From: a virus
DNA: 64,000 nt
IMG/VR virus record: IMGVR_UViG_3300020202_000076
Location: 1-64,000 of that record
Strand: one strand, 5' to 3'
Of this stretch, positions 23,137 to 32,131 are shown piece by piece. Within the stretch, counting starts at the first letter, position 1; every line of letters starts with the position of its first letter. Made by a program: the position numbers and the translations under genes. Under the pieces are notes generated by a model. That model ran no database searches and was not told where the DNA came from. It saw only the letters and a list, made by a program, of their open reading frames with translations.

Positions 23137-24492
23137 CTACTTGCCCATGAACATCGAGAGAAGCCCGGCGAGGCTGAGGGCGCCACCGCCGACCTGCGCT
23201 GCCGTGTTGGGCCCGGGCCCGTAGGTCGTGCGCCCGTAGGGAGACTGGTTGAGCGCCGAGATCAGCATGTTGAGGTTTTCCTGCGGGTGGTTCTGCTCCC
23301 TCAAGAAATCCTGATAGGCAAGGTCCATGTTCGCCTGATCCATGCCCTGCTGCTCTTTGCCGATCCCCATCAGTGCGGCGATGTCCTTGTAGGACATGTC
23401 CTGCGAAAGTTTCGCGAGCTCGCCCTGCTGGCCGGCGGACTGGATGTCCAGGCCCATCTTCTTGAGCATCGCGTCCTGGTTGGCGAGGTTGGATTCCTGC
23501 CGGAGCTTCGCGTTCAACTGCGCGATCGTGTTGAGCGCATCCTGGTTTCGGAACTGCGCCTGGGTGGTGACGTTCTGGTTCGACTTCGCCGCATCCAGTC
23601 CCGTGGACTGATTGGCCAACCCCGCCGTCAAGGCGCGGTCCTGATCGCGCTGAACGAGACCAGAGGCCGTGTCGAAACCGCCGGCCATGCCTTCGGCTTC
23701 GGTCTTCGCCAGTTGGGCGAGGATGTTCTTCTGCGTCTCGGCGTCGAGAAGCGCGGCGCGCGAACCCCCGAACGCGCCGGAGCCCGTGGCTCGGGCTGCG
23801 TTCCCGGTGAGCATGATGTCGCCCTGCCGCTGAATCTCGGCGAGCGTCGGATCAAGGGCCGCTTGGCGGTACTGATTGAGGTATTGGATAACGGGCGCGT
23901 CGGTGAAGCGCTCGGCCGCCACACGCTCGGCGTTCACCCGTTCGAGCCCGGCCGGATCGACCGTCGACGCCTCGGCCTGGGGCTGGCCGCCCATGAAGGA
24001 ATTCCCGGACGGGAAGGAGATCGGGGCCCCGCCGCCATTCAGGGCCGGCAGCAAAGCGCCGATGCTCGATGCGCTGCCGAACATCGGCGAGGTGTTGAGC
24101 ATCGGCTCCGGCCCGCCGGTTCGCGGCATGCCGAAGTTGAGCACGCCAGGACGCGCCAGGCCGGGCGTGTGACCGGCGCCGATCGATCCGCCTCTCGCCT
24201 TCTGCATCCAGTCGACGTTCGGGCCGCCAACCATCGGCGCCGCGGTCGCGCTCACGCCCTGAGCTGCCTTCATCGCGGAGGCGAGGTTCCCCGACTGAGC
24301 GCCCATGCCGGAGCGGATTGCGCCGAAGGCATTGGCCTGATCCGGCGACCAGCCGGCGATCCTCTGATTGCCATAGGTCTGGAAGGGCTTGGTCGCGAGC
24401 TCGTTGGCGAGGCTCATATTGGACTGAGCCTGCTTGTCGACCCATTCGGGAAGCTCGATTTTCGACGCGACTTGGGAAGAGCTACCGCCCAT
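23137..24492 (-). CDS. Internal virion / ejection-type protein
   Basis: This 451-residue protein is Gln/Asn/Ala-rich, with long helices (LDAETQKNILAQLAKTEAEG, FRNQDALNTIAQLNAKL) and a hydrophobic C-terminus (GGGALSLAGLLSMFMG). It lies between the polyvalent gene block and the tail genes. The resemblance is to uncharacterised internal proteins of Bcep22-like podoviruses. Confidence 0.55.
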   Translation of the reverse strand: MGGSSSQVASKIELPEWVDKQAQSNMSLANELATKPFQTYGNQRIAGWSPDQANAFGAIRSGMGAQSGNLASAMKAAQGVSATAAPMVGGPNVDWMQKARGGSIGAGHTPGLARPGVLNFGMPRTGGPEPMLNTSPMFGSASSIGALLPALNGGGAPISFPSGNSFMGGQPQAEASTVDPAGLERVNAERVAAERFTDAPVIQYLNQYRQAALDPTLAEIQRQGDIMLTGNAARATGSGAFGGSRAALLDAETQKNILAQLAKTEAEGMAGGFDTASGLVQRDQDRALTAGLANQSTGLDAAKSNQNVTTQAQFRNQDALNTIAQLNAKLRQESNLANQDAMLKKMGLDIQSAGQQGELAKLSQDMSYKDIAALMGIGKEQQGMDQANMDLAYQDFLREQNHPQENLNMLISALNQSPYGRTTYGPGPNTAAQVGGGALSLAGLLSMFMGK

Positions 24493-24901
24493 CGGGCACC
24501 TCGGCTTCGTAAATCGTGGCGACGGCCTTGACCGGCAGGGCCTTGTCGTTGGCCCTCGGCCCCTGCATGCGGATGCGTCGGATGTTCAGCGAGCGGGCAA
24601 AGTCCAGAACCTCGGGCCAGTAGTCGGCGATGGTCCTGTTCTGGTGTCGATGGAAGCAGATCCAGACGAAGAGGATCGGCGTTCCGCCTTCGAAGATGCG
24701 TTGGCTGACAAGGCAGCCGCAGACATGCCCGTCCTCATCCCGCGCGACATGCAGGAGGGCGGTCTGTCCGATCAGCTCGATGAACACGTCCTCGGGCAGC
24801 CAGAGCGCCTTGGTGCGTTCCTTGACCGCCTCGACCATCGGGCGCACGAGCGGCCACGCCTCCCGGATCTTCTCGGGAGGGACCGCTTCGAGATGGGGCA
24901 T
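24482..24901 (-). CDS. GNAT-like acetyltransferase-type virion-module protein
   Basis: This 139-residue protein has a GNAT-like order of elements: LHVARDEDGHVCGCLVSQRI, TPILFVWICFHRH, then RSLNIRRIRMQGP. It resembles small acetyltransferase-like proteins that occur among phage structural genes. The usual acetyl-CoA loop is not clear, so activity is uncertain. Its end overlaps the next gene by 11 bases. Confidence 0.5.
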   Translation of the reverse strand: MPHLEAVPPEKIREAWPLVRPMVEAVKERTKALWLPEDVFIELIGQTALLHVARDEDGHVCGCLVSQRIFEGGTPILFVWICFHRHQNRTIADYWPEVLDFARSLNIRRIRMQGPRANDKALPVKAVATIYEAEVPDGR

Positions 24902-25857
24902 TACTTGAGGCCGACGGCCTTGCGCAGACGGTTCAGGTCGTAGGCCCCGGTGTTGAGCTTCTTCAGGAAGTCGGCGCCGAGCTTCTGCATCTGGACCGCG
25001 CGGATCACGCCCTCGCCGCCATCGGCGTTGATCGTCACATCGTCCTTGCCGTACTTCTTGTCGCCTTTGACCACGCCGCCCTTGGCATACATGCCCGGCG
25101 ACTCGCCCTCGCTTCCGGCCTCGGCTGGATCGATGCCGCCGCTGTAGTCGCCCTGCGAAGGATCGCTTCGACCCGCGAGTTCCGGGTTCGCGACGCCGCC
25201 GGCCACGTTCATGCCGGTGTTCGCAGCGCCGGCAATCTGACCGCCGACATAATCACCGGGGTTGGACAGACCGCTATTGGCGAGAGCGGCCGAAAGCTGG
25301 CTGTCTTCGAGGAAGTTGGCGCCCTTCATGCCGATGATGCTGGCGACGATGCTCGGCAGGCTGAACCCGGCGATGGAGTTCTTTTCCTTGCCGGCCGCGT
25401 ATGACTGAAGCTCTGCCGGCGTCATCTGATCGAAGGCTTTTCCATGCTCGGCATTGCGCTCGTTCGCCATGCTCTGGCCGCCATCCGGACCGCCGCCTCT
25501 TCCGTCGAGAAGATCCGTTGCCGTGGAGCTCGCCGTGTTCGTACCCGTCGAGGTCGCCGGGGATGTGGTCCAGGCCGAGTTATCCGGGCGGAAGTTGCGG
25601 TGCTGCGGGCCGAAGCCGTATTTCGAGACGTCGCCTGCATACGGGGTGTAGGAGGATTTCAACGCCCCACCGGCAAAGCGGTCGGCGTAGGGAAGCGTCG
25701 AAGGCGGACGCATGGCGTTGTATGGATCGACGGCGGGCGCCATCGGCTGATCGCCGGATAGGCTCTGAGCCAGCCCCGGCACGCCGGCCCGCGTCGGCGC
25801 ACGCGGCGGCGCGGAAGACTGAAACTGCCGGAGGATCTGGGACAGGTCGAAACTCAT
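24901..25857 (-). CDS. Virion-module protein
   Basis: This 318-residue protein has a disordered Pro/Thr/Ser-rich first half, a middle helix (TPAELQSYAAGKEKN) and a Gly-rich second half. It ends with GEGVIRAVQMQKLGADFLKKLN. The C-terminal MYAKGGVVKG and DDVTINADGGEGVI look like those of phage proteins with unknown internal roles. The start overlaps the upstream stop by ATGA. Confidence 0.5.
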   Translation of the reverse strand: MSFDLSQILRQFQSSAPPRAPTRAGVPGLAQSLSGDQPMAPAVDPYNAMRPPSTLPYADRFAGGALKSSYTPYAGDVSKYGFGPQHRNFRPDNSAWTTSPATSTGTNTASSTATDLLDGRGGGPDGGQSMANERNAEHGKAFDQMTPAELQSYAAGKEKNSIAGFSLPSIVASIIGMKGANFLEDSQLSAALANSGLSNPGDYVGGQIAGAANTGMNVAGGVANPELAGRSDPSQGDYSGGIDPAEAGSEGESPGMYAKGGVVKGDKKYGKDDVTINADGGEGVIRAVQMQKLGADFLKKLNTGAYDLNRLRKAVGLK

Positions 25858-27665
25858 GGGCGCTCTCCCAGAGGCTGAACATCGAAACGCTGGACGCCCA
25901 ACCGCAGCCGTCCCGTGGCGTCGTTGCGTTCGAGACGGATGCTGCCCTGTCTTCCCGAAGCCCTCGGATCGATCCGGACGCCCGAGGTTCCGATCATGTA
26001 CGGGCCATCCTCTTCGTCCGGAGACTGAGGATACTCGCGGGTCTTGACCGTCAGCTCGATGACGCCGGCCTGATCCTTGAAGTCCGGGATGTAGCCCAGA
26101 ACCTCCATCAGCAACCCGCCCTCCGCGAGGTCGAACGGCGCGCATTCGATATAGGCGTTGAGCGGGCCGCCATCGGCGGAGCGTCCGATCTCGTGGATGT
26201 AGAGCTTGGAATCCGTGCCCGCCATCACCGGGTATTGATCCACGCCCGCATCGACCATGGCGGTTCGCGCAATGGTGCCGGCGAACCACCCGCCCTCTTC
26301 CGTGCTCAGCGCCGCGTAGTTCGAGCACTCCGCGTCGTCGTCGGCCGGATAGAGGCACCACATCTCGTTGTTGAGACCGTTGCGGCAGAGATAGATCTTC
26401 TCCTGCTGCGCCGGGGTGATCGCGTCGAACACGTATTTGATGATCGGGCAATCGGCCATCGCCCTCGGCTGACCGCCGTCATAGATCCAGAACTGCCCGT
26501 TATTGGAGAGCCAATAGACATTCGCGCCGACCACGCAGACGGCGTTCGGCCCGATCAACCCGCACCCCTTGGCGAGAAGCACGAAGCCGTAGACCAGGGA
26601 AGGATCGGAGAGGTAGCGCATCGCATAGACGGCGGTGTCGGTGAAGATCAGGCTCTCGCTCTTGGTAGAAAGCCCCGCGACGATTCTCGACCCCTCGGAA
26701 AGCGTGTAGTCCCCGGCCTGGTTGGTGACCGCGGGCGTCCAGGTCGTGTCCTGCCTCTGCCCCGACCAGCGGAGCAGCATGGGGACGAAGTTGACGCCGT
26801 CATGCGTTCCCGCCGCGACGATGAAGCCCTCGGCCGTGACGAACATGTAGGTCGTCTGGGACGGCGCATTGGCAAGCGGCTGCGCCCGGACCCCGGTGTT
26901 CAATTGCCACTGGTAGATCAGGCCGGAGCGAGGGTTGGCGAGAAGGTACTGGCCGAAATTATCGAGCGACCATGTGCGCGGATAAGCGACGGTCGCCGAG
27001 GAGACGCCAAAAAACCCGAGGCCATGACCGCCGACGCCGTAGCCCGGTCCGCCCAAGCCGTTCTGGTTGCCGATCGCCAGCTCGTACTCGGCGACGACGG
27101 AAGTGCCGCCGCCGGTTCCCGCGGCCGTGGCGGTGCTCGCCGCCGTGATCTGGAAGGACGTACCGGACAGCACGTCCATGACGTAAGGCCCGGCGACGAC
27201 GATACCGCCCACGGTCCCGGCGCCGGAGAAGACCACCGTGTCGTCGTCGCTCCCGCCATGGGTGAGCGTGCCGATGTTGACCGTGACGATCGGGCTGCCG
27301 GAGGAAACGATGAACGGATTGGAATATGTGGAGGTGCCGCGAAAGGGCGTGATGTCGTAGAGACCGCCGCCGTAAAGCACCGCAAGCTTCTTGTGCGTGG
27401 CCGCCGCGAGATAGGGAACGGCGGAGGTGTCCGCCCAGGCATGGAGGCGCCGGCAGATACCGGGGATCGTTCCGTCGGTGGCGACGACATAGGTGTCCGT
27501 GCCGGTGACGAGATTGACCAGAGAGGCCGATTGATAGCCGGGGATGTCTTCGAAGTATCCGAGATGCGGGCGCATCCACTGCATCGCGGTCCAGTTGCCC
27601 TTCGCCGAGAGCGCGGTCACGTCCTTGACCAGCGTCGGGGCGAAGTCGAGCTTGACGATGCTCAC
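25854..27665 (-). CDS. Tail hub / DNA-stabilisation-type tail protein
   Basis: This 603-residue protein is beta-rich with propeller-like repeats (RRLHAWADTSAVPYLAAATHK, FVTAEGFIVAAGTHDGVNFV, YWLSNNGQFWIYDGGQPRAM). This pattern is typical of P22 gp10-like tail proteins that close the portal channel. GTG 27665 is chosen because it overlaps the upstream stop (GTGA). Confidence 0.65.
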   Translation of the reverse strand: MSIVKLDFAPTLVKDVTALSAKGNWTAMQWMRPHLGYFEDIPGYQSASLVNLVTGTDTYVVATDGTIPGICRRLHAWADTSAVPYLAAATHKKLAVLYGGGLYDITPFRGTSTYSNPFIVSSGSPIVTVNIGTLTHGGSDDDTVVFSGAGTVGGIVVAGPYVMDVLSGTSFQITAASTATAAGTGGGTSVVAEYELAIGNQNGLGGPGYGVGGHGLGFFGVSSATVAYPRTWSLDNFGQYLLANPRSGLIYQWQLNTGVRAQPLANAPSQTTYMFVTAEGFIVAAGTHDGVNFVPMLLRWSGQRQDTTWTPAVTNQAGDYTLSEGSRIVAGLSTKSESLIFTDTAVYAMRYLSDPSLVYGFVLLAKGCGLIGPNAVCVVGANVYWLSNNGQFWIYDGGQPRAMADCPIIKYVFDAITPAQQEKIYLCRNGLNNEMWCLYPADDDAECSNYAALSTEEGGWFAGTIARTAMVDAGVDQYPVMAGTDSKLYIHEIGRSADGGPLNAYIECAPFDLAEGGLLMEVLGYIPDFKDQAGVIELTVKTREYPQSPDEEDGPYMIGTSGVRIDPRASGRQGSIRLERNDATGRLRLGVQRFDVQPLGERP

Positions 27666-28069
27666 TTGATCTGGCCTCGCCAACCCTGGCGGTCGCGGAA
27701 GCGCTTGGCGACGGGTTCCGGCAGATCATCCAGGCTCGACCCGGTCTTCTGGAGCAGGAAGAGGACCGTATCCTCCAGGGCGCGGACCATCGGCTGGTCG
27801 GAGAAGGCGAGCATGCGCATGTGGTGCAGCCCCCTTTCCTCGGCCAGCTCGTAGGGTGTTTTCTCGCGGACGATCCAATGCCGGCGGACCCTCCTGGCGA
27901 GAGGATCGGCGTAGAGGTCGCCGGCCGTGCAAACATCGGTCTTGCGGTTGAAGGAGGGCCGCTCGGTCTCGATCAGCCACCACGCAAACCCTTCATTCGC
28001 CTGGGGCGCATAGGGTTCGTGGGGGATGTCGACGAGGGAGTGGTCGGAGAGGCGGACAAGAGCAAACAT
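27662..28069 (-). CDS. Tail-module protein
   Basis: This 135-residue protein (start FALVRLSDHSLVDIPHEPYAP) has a compact beta N-terminus and a helical C-terminus (DTVLFLLQKTGSSLDDLPEP). It is coupled to the tail hub gene. A likely ribosome binding site precedes ATG 28069. It may be a small tail or chaperone-like protein. Confidence 0.5.
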   Translation of the reverse strand: MFALVRLSDHSLVDIPHEPYAPQANEGFAWWLIETERPSFNRKTDVCTAGDLYADPLARRVRRHWIVREKTPYELAEERGLHHMRMLAFSDQPMVRALEDTVLFLLQKTGSSLDDLPEPVAKRFRDRQGWRGQIK

Positions 28070-28142
28070 TCAAGCTCCGTCAAGTTGCGCGTCCCGGTAG
28101 CCAAGGTTTCAACTTCGGGTCGTTTTCTGATATGCTCCGCTC

Positions 28143-28301
28143 ATGGTTGAAGCCGCCCATGAGTTGCCTCTGCCTGATTGCGCCCTCCAGGCCCAACACA
28201 AGCTTGAGACGGTTTGGAGAAAAGACGAGCGCGGCCAGTGGACGCCGCTGCTTACGATGCGGGATACTTGGGGCATCAGAGATCCAGATCCCTTCCGTTA
28301 G
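28143..28301 (+). CDS. Small plus-strand gene inside the minus virion operon
   Basis: This 52-residue frame (start VEAAHELPLPDCALQ, ending IRDPDPFR) runs against the surrounding structural genes. Its TAG shares two bases with the TAA of the Gly-rich gene. A TTTCAAC ... TGATATGC stretch upstream could be a promoter. The residue composition looks coding. It may be a moron expressed independently of late genes. Confidence 0.45.
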   Translation: MVEAAHELPLPDCALQAQHKLETVWRKDERGQWTPLLTMRDTWGIRDPDPFR

Positions 28302-29458
28302 GCGACCAGGAAGATCGAGCCGACGCCCGCGCCTCCAGCACCACCCGTGCTGCCGCTACCCCCGCCTCCCCCACCGGCACCGCCAGCACCGCCGGTCGCC
28401 GTATCTGTCACCGTCGTGCCGTTCTGAGCAGGCGGGATAAATCCAGCCCCGGCCCCTGGACCGCCGCCGTTCCAGCTCTGCCGAACCGGGCCGCCGGACG
28501 TATCAATGACCGTGCCTCCAGCTCGCGCTGGACCGCCGCCACCCGCGCCGCTTCGGCCTGATGTTCCTCCACCACCGCCGCCGCCGCCCGTATTTGTCCC
28601 ATCGTTTCCGACTGCGCCGCCGGCCCCGCCTGCTCCGCCAGCACCAGTCGGGCCGCCAGCCCCGCCCCCACCTCCTCCGCCACCGCTTGCACCGCCATTG
28701 CCGCCAGCGCCGCCGGAATTGTTGCTCAGGAAATTGGACGCCGTGCCGCCGGCACCACCGGTTCCGGGAGCGCCCGCTGCGCCGCCCGCTCCACCGCCAG
28801 CCGTCAGCGTCGTTGCGCCCAGAAGTGTCCCAGTGATCGTCGTATCGCCGCCACTAGAGCCCGGAGCGCCTGCGGCTCCCCCAGCGCCGATCGTGAAAAC
28901 GAATTCCCCGTTGCCGGAAGGCCGCAGAAGAAAAGGCGTGTATCCGCCGGCTCCACCGCCGCCGCCGCCGCCGTCGTTCCCACCGTCGTTGGCGGCTCCT
29001 CCGCCGGCTCCCGATGCGGCGACCTCACCAAATCGATAGTTATCCGGAATTGTATGTGCCGGCTTCGCTCCGGCGGTCGTGAAGGAAGTGATGACGTAGA
29101 ACGGCGAGGCGATGTCGTTGTCATAGGCAAAGAAGTTGCCGGTGACCGGCCCCGCCATGCGCCCCCCCGCGCCGGCCAGTCCTCGTCCTCTTCCCGCATT
29201 GCCGTTGAGCGCCATCAGCAAGGCGCCCTTCTCCATCATCTCCTTGAGCGGGGCTTTGACCGCGATCTCCCATCCATCCTTGAAGAAGTCACGAAGCCAG
29301 CGGAGGTGAAGGTCGGACCAGATCACTGGCGGACACTCTCCGTCTCGCGCCAGATTGTGAGAGTCGAAGCGCAGCCGCATCGGCTTGCACGCGACGGTGA
29401 CGTTCTCGCGATGCGAGAGGCGAAGCCCGTGGAAGGGCATCCAGATCGAGGTCGCCAT
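28298..29458 (-). CDS. Glycine-rich tail/fibre-type protein
   Basis: This 386-residue protein has a normal N-terminal domain (SIWMPFHGLRLSHRENVTVACK) of about 130 residues, then a long Gly-rich domain with runs of four to eight glycines and TGGAGGAGG-type repeats. Such domains occur in phage tail tips and fibres and can form PGII sandwiches or bind hosts. The start overlaps the upstream stop (TAATG). The repeats make this stretch prone to length change. Confidence 0.65.
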   Translation of the reverse strand: MATSIWMPFHGLRLSHRENVTVACKPMRLRFDSHNLARDGECPPVIWSDLHLRWLRDFFKDGWEIAVKAPLKEMMEKGALLMALNGNAGRGRGLAGAGGRMAGPVTGNFFAYDNDIASPFYVITSFTTAGAKPAHTIPDNYRFGEVAASGAGGGAANDGGNDGGGGGGGAGGYTPFLLRPSGNGEFVFTIGAGGAAGAPGSSGGDTTITGTLLGATTLTAGGGAGGAAGAPGTGGAGGTASNFLSNNSGGAGGNGGASGGGGGGGGAGGPTGAGGAGGAGGAVGNDGTNTGGGGGGGGTSGRSGAGGGGPARAGGTVIDTSGGPVRQSWNGGGPGAGAGFIPPAQNGTTVTDTATGGAGGAGGGGGGSGSTGGAGGAGVGSIFLVA

Positions 29459-29808
29459 TACGGCGTGATCCGGTTGACGAAGCCGTAGATCAGCGGCTTC
29501 ACCGCCGAGGTCGAGAAGGCCGAGACCACGCCTTGATTGGCGATCGGCCAGCCCGGGATGATCTCGTATGCTCCGGCGTTGTTCGTGATCGTCACGGTGT
29601 TCTGGAAGTTCGCGCCGGTCCCGCCGAACTGCACGGTCAGCACAGATGCCGCCGTGCCGGGGTTGGCCGCGTAGAGCCACACCTCGTCTTTTGTGGCGGT
29701 TCCCGTGCCGGCCGTGTGCAGGGCCGTCGCGGCGGTGCCCGCCGTTCCCGCAACGGGGATGGGCTGCCCACCGGTGCCGTGGGTCAGAAACTCTTTCGTG
29801 AATGGCAT
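29458..29808 (-). CDS. Thr/Gly-rich virion surface protein
   Basis: This 116-residue protein (PFTKEFLTHGTGGQPIPVAG) is a beta-rich domain containing HTAGTGTATKDEVWLY, a member of the motif set shared with neighbouring virion proteins. It resembles small decoration or fibre-associated proteins. Confidence 0.5.
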   Translation of the reverse strand: MPFTKEFLTHGTGGQPIPVAGTAGTAATALHTAGTGTATKDEVWLYAANPGTAASVLTVQFGGTGANFQNTVTITNNAGAYEIIPGWPIANQGVVSAFSTSAVKPLIYGFVNRITP

Positions 29809-29815
29809 GGCTACC

Positions 29816-30703
29816 TCAGGAGAAAACCTGGACCTCGAGGACCGAGGACGCGGCGGCGAAGGTTCCGGCGCCGGAGAGAAACTTGGTGTCGTCGCCCGCT
29901 TGCGGGGCCGGGACGACACCCGCGGTCCCCGCGCTCGTGCTCGTCGCCGCGACGAAAGCCGGGAGGACGAGGATCTCGTTTGCCCCGGGATTGGCGCGCG
30001 TACCGAGGACGCTCGACGATCCGAGCGCGATCTTGGTGCTGATGTATCCGGGCGTCGCGTCGGTGAGGCTCACCAGCACGGCGCCGGCAGAGGCGGGCAG
30101 AGCCGCCGCGGCAATCGCCGCATCCATTTGGGACTTGTTCACCGCATCGGCATTCGCCGTACCGGTCCCGACACTCGTCAGCCTGAAGCCGCCCATCGAG
30201 CGGTTTTCCGTCGCGGTGACGACCTGGGCGAAATTCGCCGCAGATGTTGAAGCCGTGGCGCTGCCGACGTTCTTCAGCTCGTTCGACCCGAAATCCAGCG
30301 TGCGGCGGATCGAAGTATCCGTGCCGTCGCAGGAGACGATGTAAGACCCGCCCGAAGGAATGGAGGCCCCGACACCGCCCGAGGTCTTGATCGTGATGGT
30401 GAAGGCGCCCATCGTCGCGCCGTTCGGGACCAGATACCACTTCTGAACCGACGGAATGATGATCGTGCAGTTGCCCGAGAGGGTTCCGGCCAGGATCAGC
30501 ATCCGCATCCGGGATTCATCGGCCGCGTAGTTGACCGAGGTCAGCGTCGTCGTGCCGGAGGTCAGGGTGATCGTGACCTGACCGTCGAGCGCGTCGTCGA
30601 TCAGATCGAAATTGGTGTTGAGGTAGGGATCGCCCCAGACATTGAGGTTCGACCCGAGGCTCTGCTTGCGGAAGCGGTTTCGCGTCGTTGCCGTATCGGC
30701 CAT
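29816..30703 (-). CDS. Tail fibre-type virion protein
   Basis: This 295-residue protein opens with RNRFRKQSLGSNLNVWGDPYLNTNFDLID, a tail-fibre base signature seen in podoviruses. It continues with beta-rich repeats, including LRRTLDFG-like strands and TSVGTGTANADAVNKSQMD. It would be part of the host-recognition apparatus. The start overlaps the upstream stop. Confidence 0.6.
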   Translation of the reverse strand: MADTATTRNRFRKQSLGSNLNVWGDPYLNTNFDLIDDALDGQVTITLTSGTTTLTSVNYAADESRMRMLILAGTLSGNCTIIIPSVQKWYLVPNGATMGAFTITIKTSGGVGASIPSGGSYIVSCDGTDTSIRRTLDFGSNELKNVGSATASTSAANFAQVVTATENRSMGGFRLTSVGTGTANADAVNKSQMDAAIAAAALPASAGAVLVSLTDATPGYISTKIALGSSSVLGTRANPGANEILVLPAFVAATSTSAGTAGVVPAPQAGDDTKFLSGAGTFAAASSVLEVQVFS

Positions 30704-31038
30704 CAGACGCTCCCGTGGTTGAAGCGCGCGCCGAGGCCCGGCCGAATGTCACCGGACCGTCCCGGAGAGCCCGAGAAAGCCGGATCGGCGTAGCGGTAGC
30801 CGTCGGCAAAATGAAGCGCGAGGCCGTCGTAGAAAGGCGTCTGGCAGATCGCACAAACGACATTCGCATCGCCCGAAGCGGGTTCCGGCTGGCGCCAGTT
30901 GCCGAGCAGACGCGACGGATCGAAAGGTTCCCCGCAAAGCCCGTCCCTGCGGAAGTCGCAGATGACATGGCCGTGCTCGCACGTCACCTGTTCGCCAGCC
31001 GTCGCATAGATCGGTCGGCGCTGCGGGGAGTCGAACAT
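30703..31038 (-). CDS. Cys-rich tail-module protein, probable zinc binder
   Basis: This 111-residue protein has CEHGHVICDF, GLCGEPFDP and CAICQTPF, offering up to six Cys and two His for one or two zinc sites. ATG 31038 is preferred over 31062 because it overlaps the upstream stop. A structural zinc in a tail appendage is one possibility. Confidence 0.55.
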   Translation of the reverse strand: MFDSPQRRPIYATAGEQVTCEHGHVICDFRRDGLCGEPFDPSRLLGNWRQPEPASGDANVVCAICQTPFYDGLALHFADGYRYADPAFSGSPGRSGDIRPGLGARFNHGSV

Positions 31039-31490
31039 CAGGAGCCTCGCAGGATCTGCCATTGCTGGGCGGTGATGCAGGAGAGAAGGGCCGAGGTCCC
31101 GACGCCGAGCGTGACGCTCGCATTGGTGCCGGCCGTGCCGATCCGGGCCCCGGTCTGCGGCCATACCGAAGCCGCCGCCGTCCCGGTCATCGCGACGAAT
31201 ACCTGTCGTCCGGGCCTTGCCCCCGGAAGCAGAAACGCGCCGGTCCCGACCGTGCCCGTTGTCAGCTCGGCGAGGTCGGCCGAGATCGGCGTCGCCGTCG
31301 CCTGCGATGTCCCCGTCCCCGTCCCGGTGATCACGGCGAAGGAGCGGTTGGCGAAGTGAGGAATCCCGGGCGGGAAGGAAAACTTGTTGGTCTCCAGCTC
31401 GGTCAGCGTGCGCTCGACATTGCCCGTCAGCTCTTGCGCCCAAGGAATGACCTGCGCCGCATTTCTGGGTGCGGCCGGGAGACGCGCCAT
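31038..31490 (-). CDS. Tail-module protein, Thr/Gly-rich
   Basis: This 150-residue protein has a helical N-terminus (VIPWAQELTGNVERTLTELE) and a beta-rich Thr/Gly body (AVITGTGTGTSQATATP, AVASVWPQTGA-like). Both ends overlap with neighbours. It may be a tail appendage or fibre-connector. Confidence 0.5.
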   Translation of the reverse strand: MARLPAAPRNAAQVIPWAQELTGNVERTLTELETNKFSFPPGIPHFANRSFAVITGTGTGTSQATATPISADLAELTTGTVGTGAFLLPGARPGRQVFVAMTGTAAASVWPQTGARIGTAGTNASVTLGVGTSALLSCITAQQWQILRGS

Positions 31491-32128
31491 CAGCCCGAGG
31501 ACATGCCGAGATCGAGGCCGATCAGCTCGGAATTGCTCTCGGCATTGACGCTATCGATCTCGGCATCGGCGATCGCCTGCCAATATTCCTGCTGCGGCGA
31601 GTTGCGCAGCCACTCATAGGCGTAGCTGGCGCAGATCGCGCGGATCAGGCGCGGGTTCTTCTGGGTGAGCCAGGTCGTTTCCGTCGCCGTCCCCAGGGTC
31701 GGCATGTCCTTGTAGAAGACGAAGCGGTAGGCGTAGGTGCCGTCGAGGCAGGACGGAAACGCCGCATTGGTCCCGACCGCCGCCCAGATCGCCGGGAAGG
31801 CGGTCCCCAGGAGTCCCGTCGTCCCCGAATAGAACCGCGCCTGCTCCATCTCCTCCACGGTCTTGGGCACGATGATCTGCGCCGTCGGCGCCGTGAACTC
31901 GAACTTGGACGCCGCCCGGAAGCCGGCAGGAAGCGGGATCTCGCTCTGCCCGGTGGTCGCGGTGCCGACATGGGTGGACAGCATCTCGCGGGCGCGCAGC
32001 CTGGAATTGAGATAGGGCTGCGCGTCGTCGAGGATCGTGTCGGGATCGATCGACGAGTTGTTGACGAACGATTTGAGCGACCCGCTGCTTCCCTTCTCGT
32101 TGACCAGCGCCGAGTAGGTCATCGCCAT
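31490..32128 (-). CDS. Head-tail adaptor, SU10-type
   Basis: This 212-residue protein follows the SU10 adaptor layout: AQPYLNSRLRAREML near the start, IPLPAGFRAASKFEF, a central beta part ending YRFVFYKDMPTLG, then TTWLTQKNPRLIRAICASYAYEWL and a final helix QEYWQAIADAEIDSVN. Such adaptors bind under the portal ring. Confidence 0.65.
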   Translation of the reverse strand: MAMTYSALVNEKGSSGSLKSFVNNSSIDPDTILDDAQPYLNSRLRAREMLSTHVGTATTGQSEIPLPAGFRAASKFEFTAPTAQIIVPKTVEEMEQARFYSGTTGLLGTAFPAIWAAVGTNAAFPSCLDGTYAYRFVFYKDMPTLGTATETTWLTQKNPRLIRAICASYAYEWLRNSPQQEYWQAIADAEIDSVNAESNSELIGLDLGMSSG

Positions 32129-32131
32129 GGG

